A stretch of DNA of 64,000 nucleotides from Nesterenkonia ebinurensis (lineage in GTDB: Bacteria > Actinomycetota > Actinomycetes > Actinomycetales > Micrococcaceae): the NCBI RefSeq assembly GCF_008711175.1, contig NZ_VWNF01000011.1:558001-622000 (forward strand), given 5' to 3'. The translations under genes and the position numbers were made by a program. Under the pieces are notes generated by a model. The model had not been told where the DNA came from. It saw only the letters and a program-made list of their open reading frames with translations, and made no database searches. Below are positions 50,201-58,061 of the stretch, in pieces. Position 1 is the first letter of the stretch. Every line of letters begins with the position of its first letter.

Positions 50201-51019
50201 CTAACTGTGACGCAACCCCATTGTGTGCAGCATCACTGCTGCGATCTCCTCGACGCTTTTGGCCTCAGAGTTCAGACTCGGGATCCGGTGTCTTCGATAG
50301 AGGTTCTCTGCCCAACGCAGTTCGCGACGACACTGCTGCAGGCTTGCATAGGGACTGCCTGGTCGTCGCTCTTGACGCACCTGGCTCAGGCGCTGGGCGG
50401 TGCTGGTCAATCCGAAGCACCGCGCCGTAAACGGTGCCAGCGCCTTCGGTACATCTAGTGCCGGATAGTCATCCTCTGTGAGGGGATAGTTGGCCACCCG
50501 CAGGCCGTGCCGCAGAGCCAGATAGAGCGCGGTAGGGGTCTTACCACACCGGGAGGGAGCGATGATGATGAGATCTGCCAGATCCAGCATTCTCACGCTT
50601 TGGGCGTCGTCGTGCTCCAGGGCGTATTCGACCGCGCGCATCCGTGAGTGATATCGCTCCAAGTCCCCCACACCATGAGAATTTGCCGCATCTTCTGAGC
50701 TCTTGACACCGAGGATCCGCTCGAGTTCTCCAAGGTGTCCTCCCAGCAGGTCCACAACGGCGCACTTGTCAGAAACAAACACCGCAGCCACCTCCGGGCT
50801 CTTCACAGTCATGAGTATCAACGGCGCCGAGCTCGCAGTACTGGCTTCGTGAAGTACCTCCTGTGCGATTTCCGGCGTCTCCACAAAGGGGAAGACACGG
50901 CGATCGAACTGAATGCCTGGGAAACGTATGAGCAGCGCATTACCGAGAGTCTCGGCAGTGATGCCGGTGCTGTCGGAGACGAAAAACACTGGAACGTGCA
51001 GCTCAGCAGATTCGCTCAT
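50201..51019 (-). CDS. ppsR: PEP synthase regulatory protein (kinase/pyrophosphorylase, DUF299)
   Basis: 272 residues from ATG 51019. FVSDSTGITAETLGNALLIR at the start is the DUF299 hallmark, and LIIIAPSRCGKTPTALYLAL contains the P-loop for ADP. These bifunctional enzymes inactivate PEP synthase (or PPDK) by ADP-dependent phosphorylation of a threonine next to the catalytic histidine, and reactivate it by Pi-dependent dephosphorylation. In PpsA here the target loop reads GGRTCHAAI, with the Thr two before His. Only 27 bases separate the genes, so they are one operon. Confidence 0.93.
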   Translation of the reverse strand: MSESAELHVPVFFVSDSTGITAETLGNALLIRFPGIQFDRRVFPFVETPEIAQEVLHEASTASSAPLILMTVKSPEVAAVFVSDKCAVVDLLGGHLGELERILGVKSSEDAANSHGVGDLERYHSRMRAVEYALEHDDAQSVRMLDLADLIIIAPSRCGKTPTALYLALRHGLRVANYPLTEDDYPALDVPKALAPFTARCFGLTSTAQRLSQVRQERRPGSPYASLQQCRRELRWAENLYRRHRIPSLNSEAKSVEEIAAVMLHTMGLRHS

Positions 51020-51370
51020 ACTCCGTGGTCCCTGGAGAGCATCACCGCGTTGGCACGATGGGAAACCTGCACGGTGCTGGCCGGCCCGAAAGTTGCGATG
51101 ATCTCTGAGGGTCTCATGCCTTGCCTTCACAGTTGAACGAGTTTAACGTGACGGCCGGTGCAACACGGCTGGTACGGTGCTGGACCAGACTCCCTCAGTC
51201 TACTACGCCGGGCACATATCGGTATGCTTGTGTGAATTACAACGAGAGGTCACTAGGCAGCGAACAGTTCTGCTCTGGGGGCACCCAAGCTGGGTATGTG
51301 CGCGTGGCCTTCGCTGCTACTTCAGCGCACAAACTGCCTACGAATGCCAGCACAGCCGAAAGCGTCCTAA

Positions 51371-51517
51371 CTCTTCGATATCCTGCCGACCCGGCACGAG
51401 ACCGGAACGCAGTACGGCCTCGTCAAACCGGGCGATCTCGTTTCCGTGATCAGCGCCGGGACATCGAAAGGGTTACCTCGGGGGTCCAGCGGAGTTAGAC
51501 TGACACCCACGCGCTGA
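51371..51517 (+). pseudogene. Possible remnant resembling a pyruvate kinase C-terminus
   Basis: A short open stretch reads LFDILPTRHE, YGLVKPGDLVSVISAGTSKG and LPRGSSGVRLTPTR before TGA. The GLVKPGDLV..SAG pattern resembles the last strands of the pyruvate kinase C-terminal domain. It starts after an in-frame stop and has no gene body upstream, so it can only be a stump if the likeness is real. The rest of the 51020-51581 gap contains nothing else I can identify. Confidence 0.3.
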
Positions 51518-51581
51518 GCGAAACCATCCATGTCGGCGCTGTCAGGATCATTCGTCAGAAGATGAAGGGATGAGCTGAACC

Positions 51582-52613
51582 ATGCGCATCGGGCTGATGA
51601 CCTCCGGTGGCGACTGCCCCGGGCTGAACGCGGTAATCCGCTCCACGGTATTGCATGGCATCAAGAGTTACGGCGATGAATTCGTCGGTTTCAAGGCCGG
51701 TTGGAGGGGCGTCATCGAGGCGGACTATGTGGAACTCACCCGCCATGACGTCCGTGGTCTCTCCCGCAAGGGCGGGACCATTCTCGGGACTTCCCGCACC
51801 CACCCCTACAACCACCCCGGTGGAGGCCCGGAGAATATGGCCAAACAGCTCAAGCGCCATGACATCGACGCGGTCATCGCCATCGGCGGCGAAGGCACTC
51901 TGGCCGGGGCCAAGCGACTGGCCGACGAGGGGCTGCCGATCGTGGGAGTTCCCAAGACCATCGACAATGACCTCAAGGCCACCGACTACACCTTCGGCTT
52001 CGACACTGCGATCAGCATCGCCACCGATGCCATGGACCGACTGCGCACCACCGGGGAGTCCCACCATCGCTGTATGGTCGCCGAGGTCATGGGCCGGCAT
52101 GTGGGGTGGATCGCGCTGCACTCCGGGATGGCCGCCGGAGCTCACGCAATCCTTATCCCCGAGCAGACAGTGGATGTGGACCAAGTCTGCGAGTGGGTGG
52201 AGCAGGTGTACTCCCGCGGCCGGTCACCGCTGGTGGTGGTCGCCGAGGGATTCATCCCCGAAGGCTCAGAAGCAGCCCTGGCCGCCAAGGGCCAGGAGGC
52301 TGACGGGCGCCCGCGCCTGGGAGGCATCGGCGAGTGGCTGACCGCACAGATCGAAGAACGCACCGGCATCGAAACCCGCAACACCACCTTGGGGCACATC
52401 CAGCGCGGAGGAAACCCCACCGGATACGACCGGGTGCTGGGCACCCGGTTCGGCATGAAGGCCCTCGACCTGGTCCACGAGAAAGCCTGGGGCCATATGG
52501 CCTCACTACGCGGCACCGAGATCGTCAAGGTGGATCTTGCTGAGGCCCTGGACGGACTCAAGGAGGTTCCCGCCGAGCGCTACAAAGAAGCCCAGGTCCT
52601 CTTCGGCCGCTGA
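51582..52613 (+). CDS. pfkA: 6-phosphofructokinase
   Basis: 343 residues, one PfkA domain. GLMTSGGDCPGLNAVIRSTV (nucleotide loop), VIAIGGEGTLAGAKRLADEG (GGEGT: glycine rather than aspartate at the position that selects PPi, so ATP use is more likely), VGVPKTIDNDLKATDYTFGF with the catalytic PKTIDND, and AEVMGRHVGWIAL. Phosphorylates fructose 6-phosphate. Divergent from ppsR, so glycolytic and gluconeogenic control genes face each other across a 560-base gap. Confidence 0.95.
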   Translation: MRIGLMTSGGDCPGLNAVIRSTVLHGIKSYGDEFVGFKAGWRGVIEADYVELTRHDVRGLSRKGGTILGTSRTHPYNHPGGGPENMAKQLKRHDIDAVIAIGGEGTLAGAKRLADEGLPIVGVPKTIDNDLKATDYTFGFDTAISIATDAMDRLRTTGESHHRCMVAEVMGRHVGWIALHSGMAAGAHAILIPEQTVDVDQVCEWVEQVYSRGRSPLVVVAEGFIPEGSEAALAAKGQEADGRPRLGGIGEWLTAQIEERTGIETRNTTLGHIQRGGNPTGYDRVLGTRFGMKALDLVHEKAWGHMASLRGTEIVKVDLAEALDGLKEVPAERYKEAQVLFGR

Positions 52614-52778
52614 TTCCCTGTACTCAGGATCCAGTGAGTTCGCAGGGTAGTTCGAGACGAACGGCGGGTAATATCTGCGCCTTCGAGACACAGCGGCTGG
52701 CCCTGAACCACCGAGCACGCTCACCCGACCAAGGGCCACCGCACCGTCCGGGATCATCCCAGAACCATTACGAAGTGG

Positions 52779-53249
52779 TTACTCCAGTCCGGATCGGGAA
52801 GCATCGTCCAGGGACGCCTCCCAGGCATGGGGGCCGGCTACCAAGAACCGACGACCGGTCACTACCTCCGGGGTGATGCGGATGAAGTAGTCTTTGGTCC
52901 CAGCTTCCCAGGCGATCAGCCGATGCGCATTGCCGGTAAGGAACTCTTCGGTGTGTTCCATCTGCTGGGCACGACCTTTCACAACGACGCTCCATGCGAT
53001 GTTGGTTCGAGTATCGATCTCGTCGGCTTCCAAAGCTACCGGTGTGTCACCGAGCACTGCAGAGAGCTTGGTCCCGGGGCCGGTCCGGAAGATGATCGTC
53101 TTCTGGTCGGTCAGGTAGGTCAGTGGGAAGATCTCTGGGTGATCGCCGGTCCAGACAGCTAACCGGCCTAGAGAGACGCTCCGCAACAGGTCCCAGCAGT
53201 CACGGGACTGCAGGACCTCGGTGGTTGGGGTCGAGGGCGTGTTCTGCAT
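52779..53249 (-). CDS. Pyridoxamine 5'-phosphate oxidase-like FMN-binding protein
   Basis: 156 residues forming a flavin split barrel: DCWDLLRSVSLGRLAVWTG, PLTYLTDQKTIIFRTGPGTK and WSVVVKGRAQQMEHTEE are typical of the Rv1155/Rv3369-like group. These proteins bind FMN or F420 and reduce small substrates. Relatives occur with universal stress proteins in dormancy-type regulons of actinobacteria. The gap to pfkA (52614-52778) is empty. Confidence 0.85.
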   Translation of the reverse strand: MQNTPSTPTTEVLQSRDCWDLLRSVSLGRLAVWTGDHPEIFPLTYLTDQKTIIFRTGPGTKLSAVLGDTPVALEADEIDTRTNIAWSVVVKGRAQQMEHTEEFLTGNAHRLIAWEAGTKDYFIRITPEVVTGRRFLVAGPHAWEASLDDASRSGLE

Positions 53250-53396
53250 GGCCGCGATTTTACTCCGAACATGGATACGGAACTAGTGGGGGGACAGGGT
53301 CCAATACCACAAAAACGACTTGATAGGACCACAAATGGCGGTGTTACCACTGGTCGGCGATGAGCACCTGAAGTGACTGGCTGGCTCCAACTCTTC

Positions 53397-54380
53397 TTAT
53401 TTCTCCGTGAAGCGAGGATGTTTCCCCAGAAGATCGGTTTCGTAGGCCGGCACCACCATCACCGGTCCGGCGGCGTGGTGCATTGTCGCATTGGAGGTAG
53501 AACCCAGTAGCATTCCGGAGAATCCGCCCCGACCTCGCGTCCCCACGACGGTCACCTGAGCTTTGCCGGTCTCTGCGATCAAGATTTCGGCCGCCCGGCC
53601 CTCCTCGATTTCACTTTGTAGCTCTAATCCGGGGTAGAGCTCCTGCAGCCAGTTCGCGTCCTGCTCACAGCGTTGACGGATATGGTCAAACGCCCGTCGT
53701 CGCTGTTCCTGTAATGGTGTCCAGCTCACGTCTGGCTCCACGGGCGGTAGAGCTGAGACCAGTTTGAGTCCCACCTCTCGTTCTATCGCCAAACGAGCCG
53801 CTTCTAACGCTGCAAGGAGACTCTGGCTGGACCCGTCAACTCCTGCGGCGATCGGCGCGTTGCTATCCAAGGGTGAGGCGCCTGGGGCGAGGGCAGCTTG
53901 GGTGAATCTGCGCGGGACTACCAGCACAGGGGCTTTTGAATGGGCAGGGAGCCTTGCGGAGGTTGATCCCAACAGAAGTCCAGTGAAGCCTCCACGGCCT
54001 CGACTTCCCACCACGACAAGCTCTGCGTTTCGAGAATAGTCCAGCAGAACGTTAACTGCATCGCCGCGTTCAACTTCGGTGCGAATCTGCCCGTCAAACG
54101 TATCGATGTGCTCACATGCGTTCTCGAGTAGCTCTTCAAGCTCACGTCGTATGATGTTCTCGTCGATGATCTGCGGGCTAAGATCAGCGGCAGCTATTGC
54201 GTAGCCCGTGACAGCATAGCTGGCTATGAGAGTCAGCGGCACGTCACGGTAACCGGCCTCCTCTGCCGCCAGGCGCAGCGCCCCTATCGAGTGGTCAGAT
54301 CCATCAACGCCAACCACTACCCCGTGTCGCTTCCCGCTGCTTACGGTGCCGCTGCCTTGATTTCTCGTAGTGCTAGTCAT
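53397..54380 (-). CDS. Universal stress protein with two UspA domains
   Basis: 327 residues. Two Usp domains: the first runs from VVVGVDGSDHSIGALRLAAE to VVGSRGRGGFTGLLLGSTSA, the second from IAAGVDGSSQSLLAALEAAR to VVGTRGRGGFSGMLLGSTSN. Both keep the ATP-binding pattern G-x2-G-x9-G-S/T. Tandem Usps are induced by hypoxia, starvation or nitric oxide in related bacteria. The neighbouring PPOX-like gene and ppsA-ppsR suggest a shared stress or low-energy response; no operator can be called with confidence. Confidence 0.92.
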   Translation of the reverse strand: MTSTTRNQGSGTVSSGKRHGVVVGVDGSDHSIGALRLAAEEAGYRDVPLTLIASYAVTGYAIAAADLSPQIIDENIIRRELEELLENACEHIDTFDGQIRTEVERGDAVNVLLDYSRNAELVVVGSRGRGGFTGLLLGSTSARLPAHSKAPVLVVPRRFTQAALAPGASPLDSNAPIAAGVDGSSQSLLAALEAARLAIEREVGLKLVSALPPVEPDVSWTPLQEQRRRAFDHIRQRCEQDANWLQELYPGLELQSEIEEGRAAEILIAETGKAQVTVVGTRGRGGFSGMLLGSTSNATMHHAAGPVMVVPAYETDLLGKHPRFTEK

Positions 54381-54673
54381 CCTCAGGTCCTCACCTAGAC
54401 TTCTGACTTCTACTGCCTATAACTGTAGCGGGATACTCCCCACCGCATCTGGTGTTTGTCCTCAAATCCACCGATGAAGGATAGACCTGAAGCGGCGGGG
54501 TAACGGGGAAACGCGCCTCTGACATGCGAAAATAACGAGCGCCTAGTTCATATTCCCGGCCAGTAAGACATCTCTCAGGTGTTATTCGATCACGGTCGAC
54601 AGGACCAGTCACTGTCCAGGTGTCCATTCGCTGCTATGCGAAGCGAGGAACGCCGCGAGGCACACCGTGATGC
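54381..54673. other. Gap between the stress protein gene and the TA island
   Basis: About 290 bases of mixed composition, less GC-rich than its surroundings, with no gene I can support on either strand. It marks the left edge of the accessory island that carries the toxin-antitoxin pairs. Confidence 0.4.
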
Positions 54674-54755
54674 AGCACTACGCAGAGTTGAGCACGCCGT
54701 AGCGACGCAAAAGTAGTTGGCCTTGATCGGCTATTTTCTGCGGTTCGCAGTGTAC
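54674..54755 (+). repeat. Left copy of an imperfect ~82-bp direct repeat flanking MazEF
   Basis: Shared blocks with 55340-55421, in the same order: GCACTAC, GAGTTGAG, ACGCCGT, GCAAAAGTAG, TTGATCGG, TTTCTG and GGTTC. The total drift is roughly one base in four, with a one-base length difference. It may be the trace of an insertion-sequence end or of cassette capture. Confidence 0.65.
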
Positions 54756-54777
54756 GTCTCGCAGCTGAGACGGACGC

Positions 54778-54799
54778 GTGTAGACTAGAACATCTACAC
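54778..54799. promoter_or_regulatory. Inverted repeat upstream of mazE-like gene (likely TA operator)
   Basis: GTGTAGA (54778-54784) and TCTACAC (54793-54799) form a perfect 7-bp inverted repeat with an 8-base spacer, ending 17 bases before the antitoxin start. A TAGACT -10-like box lies inside, so a bound RHH antitoxin would block transcription. Confidence 0.6.
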
Positions 54800-54815
54800 C
54801 TGCTAGCCTGAAAGC

Positions 54816-55013
54816 ATGGGCGATACAACAACGATTCGGGTCAGCCGCGCAACGCGCGACATCCTCAATGACTTGGCGACCCGGCGTGGCGAGTCCTTGA
54901 CCGACACCGTCTCCCGCGGTGCACGCCTGCTCGAGCAGGAAACTATTGGGCGCAGCCTTTCCGTGCCCCTGCGCGACGACGAGCTTGCCTGGCTCGATGC
55001 TGACGCCGGGTGA
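54816..55013 (+). CDS. MazE-like antitoxin (ribbon-helix-helix)
   Basis: 65 residues. TTTIRVSRATRDILNDLATR is a ribbon-helix-helix DNA-binding domain (beta strand then two helices with RGESLTDTVSRGARLL). The C-terminal part, VPLRDDELAWLDADAG, is an acidic tail of the kind that wraps and blocks MazF. It binds the operator just upstream and neutralises the downstream toxin. It overlaps the toxin gene by 17 bases. Confidence 0.8.
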   Translation: MGDTTTIRVSRATRDILNDLATRRGESLTDTVSRGARLLEQETIGRSLSVPLRDDELAWLDADAG

Positions 55014-55335
55014 CGTCGTCGACCTCGACCTCGGTGCACCAGCGGGCGCAGAGGCGGGTCTGCGCAGGCCCGCTGTCGTTATCACCGCTGAGCGGATCCT
55101 CCATGGTGGCCCGAACGTCGTCCAGGTTGTTCCTCTCACACGCACGATCCGCGACAGCGGCTCCGAGATCGTTATCGAACCCGACGGGCACAACGGGCTC
55201 AGCGCCGTCTCTGCCGCGCAGTGCCAGCACATCCGGTCCGTCGCGACTACGCGGGTGAGCGCACGAATCGGCAACGTAGGCCCGGCCGTGCTTCGACAGA
55301 TCCGAGGCACCGTCACCATCATCATCGACGCCTGA
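54997..55335 (+). CDS. MazF/PemK-type mRNA interferase toxin
   Basis: 112 residues from ATG 54997. MLTPGDVVDLDLGAPAGAEA followed by GLRRPAVVITAE is the MazF beta-barrel entry (G-D-V/I-x-x-x-D, then RPAVVI). VQVVPLTRTIRD and HIRSVATTRVSARIGNVG match the later strands and the helix. Cleaves single-stranded RNA at short motifs when free of antitoxin. A longer in-frame start at 54919 would lie deep inside the antitoxin gene. The right direct repeat begins 5 bases after the stop. Confidence 0.82.
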   Translation: MLTPGDVVDLDLGAPAGAEAGLRRPAVVITAERILHGGPNVVQVVPLTRTIRDSGSEIVIEPDGHNGLSAVSAAQCQHIRSVATTRVSARIGNVGPAVLRQIRGTVTIIIDA

Positions 55336-55339
55336 GACC

Positions 55340-55421
55340 GCACTACACCGAGTTGAGAACGCCGTGGGCCTGCAAAAGTAGCGCGGTCTTGATCGGTTAG
55401 TTTCTGGGGTTCTTAGTCTAT
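55340..55421 (+). repeat. Right copy of the imperfect ~82-bp direct repeat flanking MazEF
   Basis: Counterpart of 54674-54755 with the same block order. It begins 5 bases after the mazF stop and ends 20 bases before the vapC stop, so it fills nearly all the gap between two convergent toxin genes. Confidence 0.65.
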
Positions 55422-55441
55422 TCGCGTTGATTCGGACTTTG

Positions 55442-55861
55442 TCAGCCGTGGTCCCAGGGATTGATCAGCTCGACACCGGTGTCCTCAAAGTGCTGGATGT
55501 TCCGGGTGGCGACGACGAAACCGTGCGCCGCTGCGGTGGCAGCAAGATAGCCGTCCGCGGTCGGCAGGGGACGGCCGGCCTCACGAGCAGCTACGACCAT
55601 GTCCGCATAGCGTCGTGCGGCCTCCTGATCAAAGGGCAGCACTCGGTTGGGGAACAACGCCAGCAGCCGGTCAAGGGCCTGTGCTAGCCGGTGCTTCCTC
55701 GCCCCGTCTGGCAGGGCAGTGATGCCGAACAGCAACTCCGCGAGCGTGACACTCGACAGATACAAAGTGTCAGCAGCCTGTGTATTGAGCCAGCGCAGCA
55801 CACTCGGGTCAGGCTCGGGACGCATCGCCTCGGAGACGACGTTGGTGTCCAGGACGATCAT
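55442..55861 (-). CDS. vapC: VapC/FitB-type PIN-domain toxin
   Basis: 139 residues. PIN-domain acidic residues: MIVLDTNVVSEAMRPEPDPS (Asp5), SSVTLAELLFGITALPDG (Glu near 42), PLPTADGYLAATAAAHGFVV (Asp near 101) and ATRNIQHFEDTGVELINPW. This is the FitB-like subgroup. Ribonuclease toxin, Mg2+-dependent. Its start overlaps the antitoxin stop by four bases; the antitoxin gene comes first, as usual. Confidence 0.9.
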   Translation of the reverse strand: MIVLDTNVVSEAMRPEPDPSVLRWLNTQAADTLYLSSVTLAELLFGITALPDGARKHRLAQALDRLLALFPNRVLPFDQEAARRYADMVVAAREAGRPLPTADGYLAATAAAHGFVVATRNIQHFEDTGVELINPWDHG

Positions 55862-56112
55862 TGCAATGCCAGCGGCTCCGCCGGGGTCCGATCACGCACC
55901 TCATCGAGGGCAGCAACGTCGTCATCGGTAAGACCAAGATCGCGGCCGAGCGAGGCCAGCGCATCGCCGAGCAGAATACGGCGGGATGGCACGAGCGCGG
56001 CGCTAAGAATCTCGCGTACCTCTGCCTCGGCGCTCCGGCCGTGCTCTGAGGCACGGGCCCGTAACGCACGATGTACCTCATCAGGAACGTTGCGCACCGT
56101 CAGGACTGCCAT
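55858..56112 (-). CDS. vapB: VapB/FitA-type antitoxin
   Basis: 84 residues from ATG 56112. AVLTVRNVPDEVHRALRARA is a ribbon-helix-helix of the FitA/StbC kind, then EHGRSAEAEVREILSAALVP, and a C-terminal toxin-binding tail. GGAGGTGG-like GAGGTGGCATC precedes the start. Two inverted repeats just upstream are probable autoregulatory sites. Confidence 0.85.
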   Translation of the reverse strand: MAVLTVRNVPDEVHRALRARASEHGRSAEAEVREILSAALVPSRRILLGDALASLGRDLGLTDDDVAALDEVRDRTPAEPLALQ

Positions 56113-56123
56113 GATGCCACCTC

Positions 56124-56160
56124 CATATCGATATGACAGCATTCTAGCACTCTGCTGTCA
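56124..56160. promoter_or_regulatory. Two adjacent inverted repeats upstream of vapB (TA operator)
   Basis: CATATCGATATG (56124-56135) is a perfect 12-bp palindrome. TGACAGC (56134-56140) and GCTGTCA (56154-56160) form a 7-bp inverted repeat with a 13-base spacer. Arrayed sites like these suit cooperative binding of FitAB/VapBC octamers. Confidence 0.6.
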
Positions 56161-56355
56161 ACTGAATGGAATAGCCGATAGTCGCAACCAGGCGATATGG
56201 AGTTTGGGGCTCGGCAACCGAGCTTCGGCCGACCCCCACGCAGATCGCACCGCAATTCTCGCCCCGGGTATCCTGACTGTCCTGCACCCGCCAGCGATGT
56301 AAACGCAGAGTTGATTCGGGAACTTTCCCCTCGATCTGCAAGAGGCGTGACCGCT

Positions 56356-56391
56356 CTAGGTCGAGGCGGCGACGAGCTCGTTCTTAGCCAT
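56356..56391 (-). pseudogene. Stump of an HU (histone-like protein) gene start
   Basis: A strong ribosome binding site GGAGGGACG precedes ATG 56391, which reads MAKNELVAAST and stops. MAKN..LVA is the start of actinobacterial HU proteins. The rest of the gene is absent, so this may be the 5' end of hup left by recombination during acquisition of the TA island, or chance. The surrounding 56161-56540 holds nothing else I recognise. Confidence 0.35.
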
Positions 56392-56540
56392 CGTCCCTCC
56401 TAGTACAACTGGTAATCCATTCTCCCGCCTGACCAGTGGTGAGAGAAGACGCCGGCGACGGGTTCAAATACTTCCTACGTTCAGACACCGCCGCAGATGG
56501 CGAGCCTGAAGTCTTCTGGTGACCACAGGGGCACTCCGCG

Positions 56541-57620
56541 TCACGGGCTCGGTTGGGCGATGACGATGCAAGGGTGTTGACCGGCCACCGCGATCTCGTG
56601 GGCCTCAGTCACGTGCCAGCGTGCCGCGTCTTGCAGGAGCTCTGCTTGTGACTGATTGACGATGGCGATCAGGAGCCCATCAGGCCTGATCGCTCGGCGC
56701 CATAGGTCTATGTGCGATCTGGGGTCGTCGATGCGTACTCGCACATCCCAGGGTGGGTTCGTGACGATCCGGTCCATCTTGGTCCCCAGGTTGAGCAGGT
56801 CACGCGCATCGCCTCTGCACCAGGTGATCGCCGCGCATCGTGGTGCGGTGTTCGTTTGGGCGGCTGCGATCGCGGTCGGGTCATGGTCGATGCCGAGGTT
56901 GTCGGCACCGGGTTCGAGCCGGTGGGCTTCAAGCAGAAGGGTTCCCGCACCACAGAAGGGGTCGAGCACACGATGGCCGGGCTCGATGCGCGCCAGTCGT
57001 GACAGCGCGGCGGCTACCGGTGGGTGCAGACTGCCGGTCACGGTGCGGGTGCGCCAGTCGCGACGGTGCAAAGGCGCGTCGAAGGGTCGCATCGCGACCA
57101 TGGCGCGGGTGCCGTCGATCACCACACGCCAGTCGGCTCGCTGCGGGGGTGGCCGGTTGCCCTCGCGCCGAGAGTAGTAGCAGCCGCTGGTGCGCTCGGC
57201 GATGACCTGACCGGTGAGGTCTTCGATGTCGAACCGGCTGTAGGCGCGCCGGCCGAGGAAGGACGCGCTCACCGAGATCGCTTCGCGCGGGCGGTGAGTC
57301 AGGGGGATCATGAGGTGGCGTCGGAGCCTCCCGGCGAGCGAGGCCAGATCGGCTTTCGTCCGGCCCGGGTCGGGCACATCTGCTCCGATTAGGAACAGGT
57401 CATCGGCCAGCCGTGGTGGGGCGGTGATGATGCTCGCGGAGCCGAGTTCAACGAGGAGTTGGCGTGTGGAGATGTCGATCACCCGGTGACCAGCCTGGGT
57501 CAGCTCGGCAGCGGCGAGCGGTTCGAGGCCGCTGACGGTGCGCACCAGGACACGCGGAGGCGAGCTGGTGGTTAGGGTGTGGGTGATCGACTCTGCCGCG
57601 CCGAGGCGCACAGAGGGCAT
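56541..57620 (-). CDS. TrmN/Trm14-like RNA guanine-N2-methyltransferase
   Basis: 359 residues. Residues ~25-140 resemble a THUMP-like RNA-binding part (VRTVSGLEPLAAAELTQAGH start is typical). HPPVAAALSRLARIEPGHRV then LDPFCGAGTLLLEAHRLEPG is the SAM-binding loop, and DRIVTNPPWDVRVRIDD contains the catalytic NPPW. This matches RNA N2-guanine methyltransferases of the UPF0020/TrmN group acting on tRNA; RNA specificity is inferred. GTTCCTCC-type ribosome site is just ahead of ATG 57620. Alternative: a 23S rRNA methylase. Confidence 0.82.
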   Translation of the reverse strand: MPSVRLGAAESITHTLTTSSPPRVLVRTVSGLEPLAAAELTQAGHRVIDISTRQLLVELGSASIITAPPRLADDLFLIGADVPDPGRTKADLASLAGRLRRHLMIPLTHRPREAISVSASFLGRRAYSRFDIEDLTGQVIAERTSGCYYSRREGNRPPPQRADWRVVIDGTRAMVAMRPFDAPLHRRDWRTRTVTGSLHPPVAAALSRLARIEPGHRVLDPFCGAGTLLLEAHRLEPGADNLGIDHDPTAIAAAQTNTAPRCAAITWCRGDARDLLNLGTKMDRIVTNPPWDVRVRIDDPRSHIDLWRRAIRPDGLLIAIVNQSQAELLQDAARWHVTEAHEIAVAGQHPCIVIAQPSP

Positions 57621-57869
57621 GGGTGTTCCTCCCGGTAGCGGTCGGGAGCGACCAGAAGGTCTGCTCCCGCATCGCTAGCCGCGGGCGAGGCCTCGAACTG
57701 GCTAGCGGATCGCTAGCCGAGTCGGAAGAACGTATACATGGCCCTCATTCTTTCACGATGAAGAGCGAAACGGGTGCTCGGTCGCCGCCGTGGATGGAGA
57801 TCGTTCGCTGTCGCCGCCGCTCACTCGGTACTACGCCGAGGCGGGAGCTCCTTTCTGGCGCGGTCGCCC
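57621..57869. other. Gap upstream of the methyltransferase gene
   Basis: About 250 bases. It contains the inverted repeat GGCTAGCG/CGCTAGCC (3-base spacer) near 57700 and a tail of low-complexity CG-rich sequence leading into the EamA fragment. No gene is supported. Confidence 0.4.
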
Positions 57870-58049
57870 CTACTCTCGACTTGTTCTTGGGCGTCGCCTT
57901 GGCTTCCATTGGGCGAATCCCACACCCAGCAGAGATATGGCGCCTCCGATGATGGCAAGTGTGGGCGGTAGTTCGCGGAGAAAAAGCGCTGACATCACGA
58001 CGACGACCGCGGGCACAGTGAGTGCGCATGCTGCCAGGTGCCATATCTC
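57870..58049 (-). pseudogene. C-terminal fragment of an EamA/DMT transporter
   Basis: Reading frame begins after an in-frame stop and gives EIWHLAACALTVPAVVVVMS, then ALFLRELPPTLAIIGGAISL and LGVGFAQWKPRRRPRTSRE-stop. This is the last two helices of a drug/metabolite transporter (the family's 'LtVPv.a.l.a.l.LgE.pt...iGaalil.Gv' pattern). The body of the gene is missing: the ROK regulator gene starts immediately beyond it. Deletion or insertion removed the 5' part. Confidence 0.65.
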
Positions 58050-58061
58050 TTGGCGAAATCT

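Noticed and set aside
53293-53312. GGGGACAGGGTCC, resembling a DosR dormancy box upstream of the PPOX-like gene
   Set aside because: The spacer is one base short and the second half is incomplete; one weak site is not enough despite the suggestive genes.
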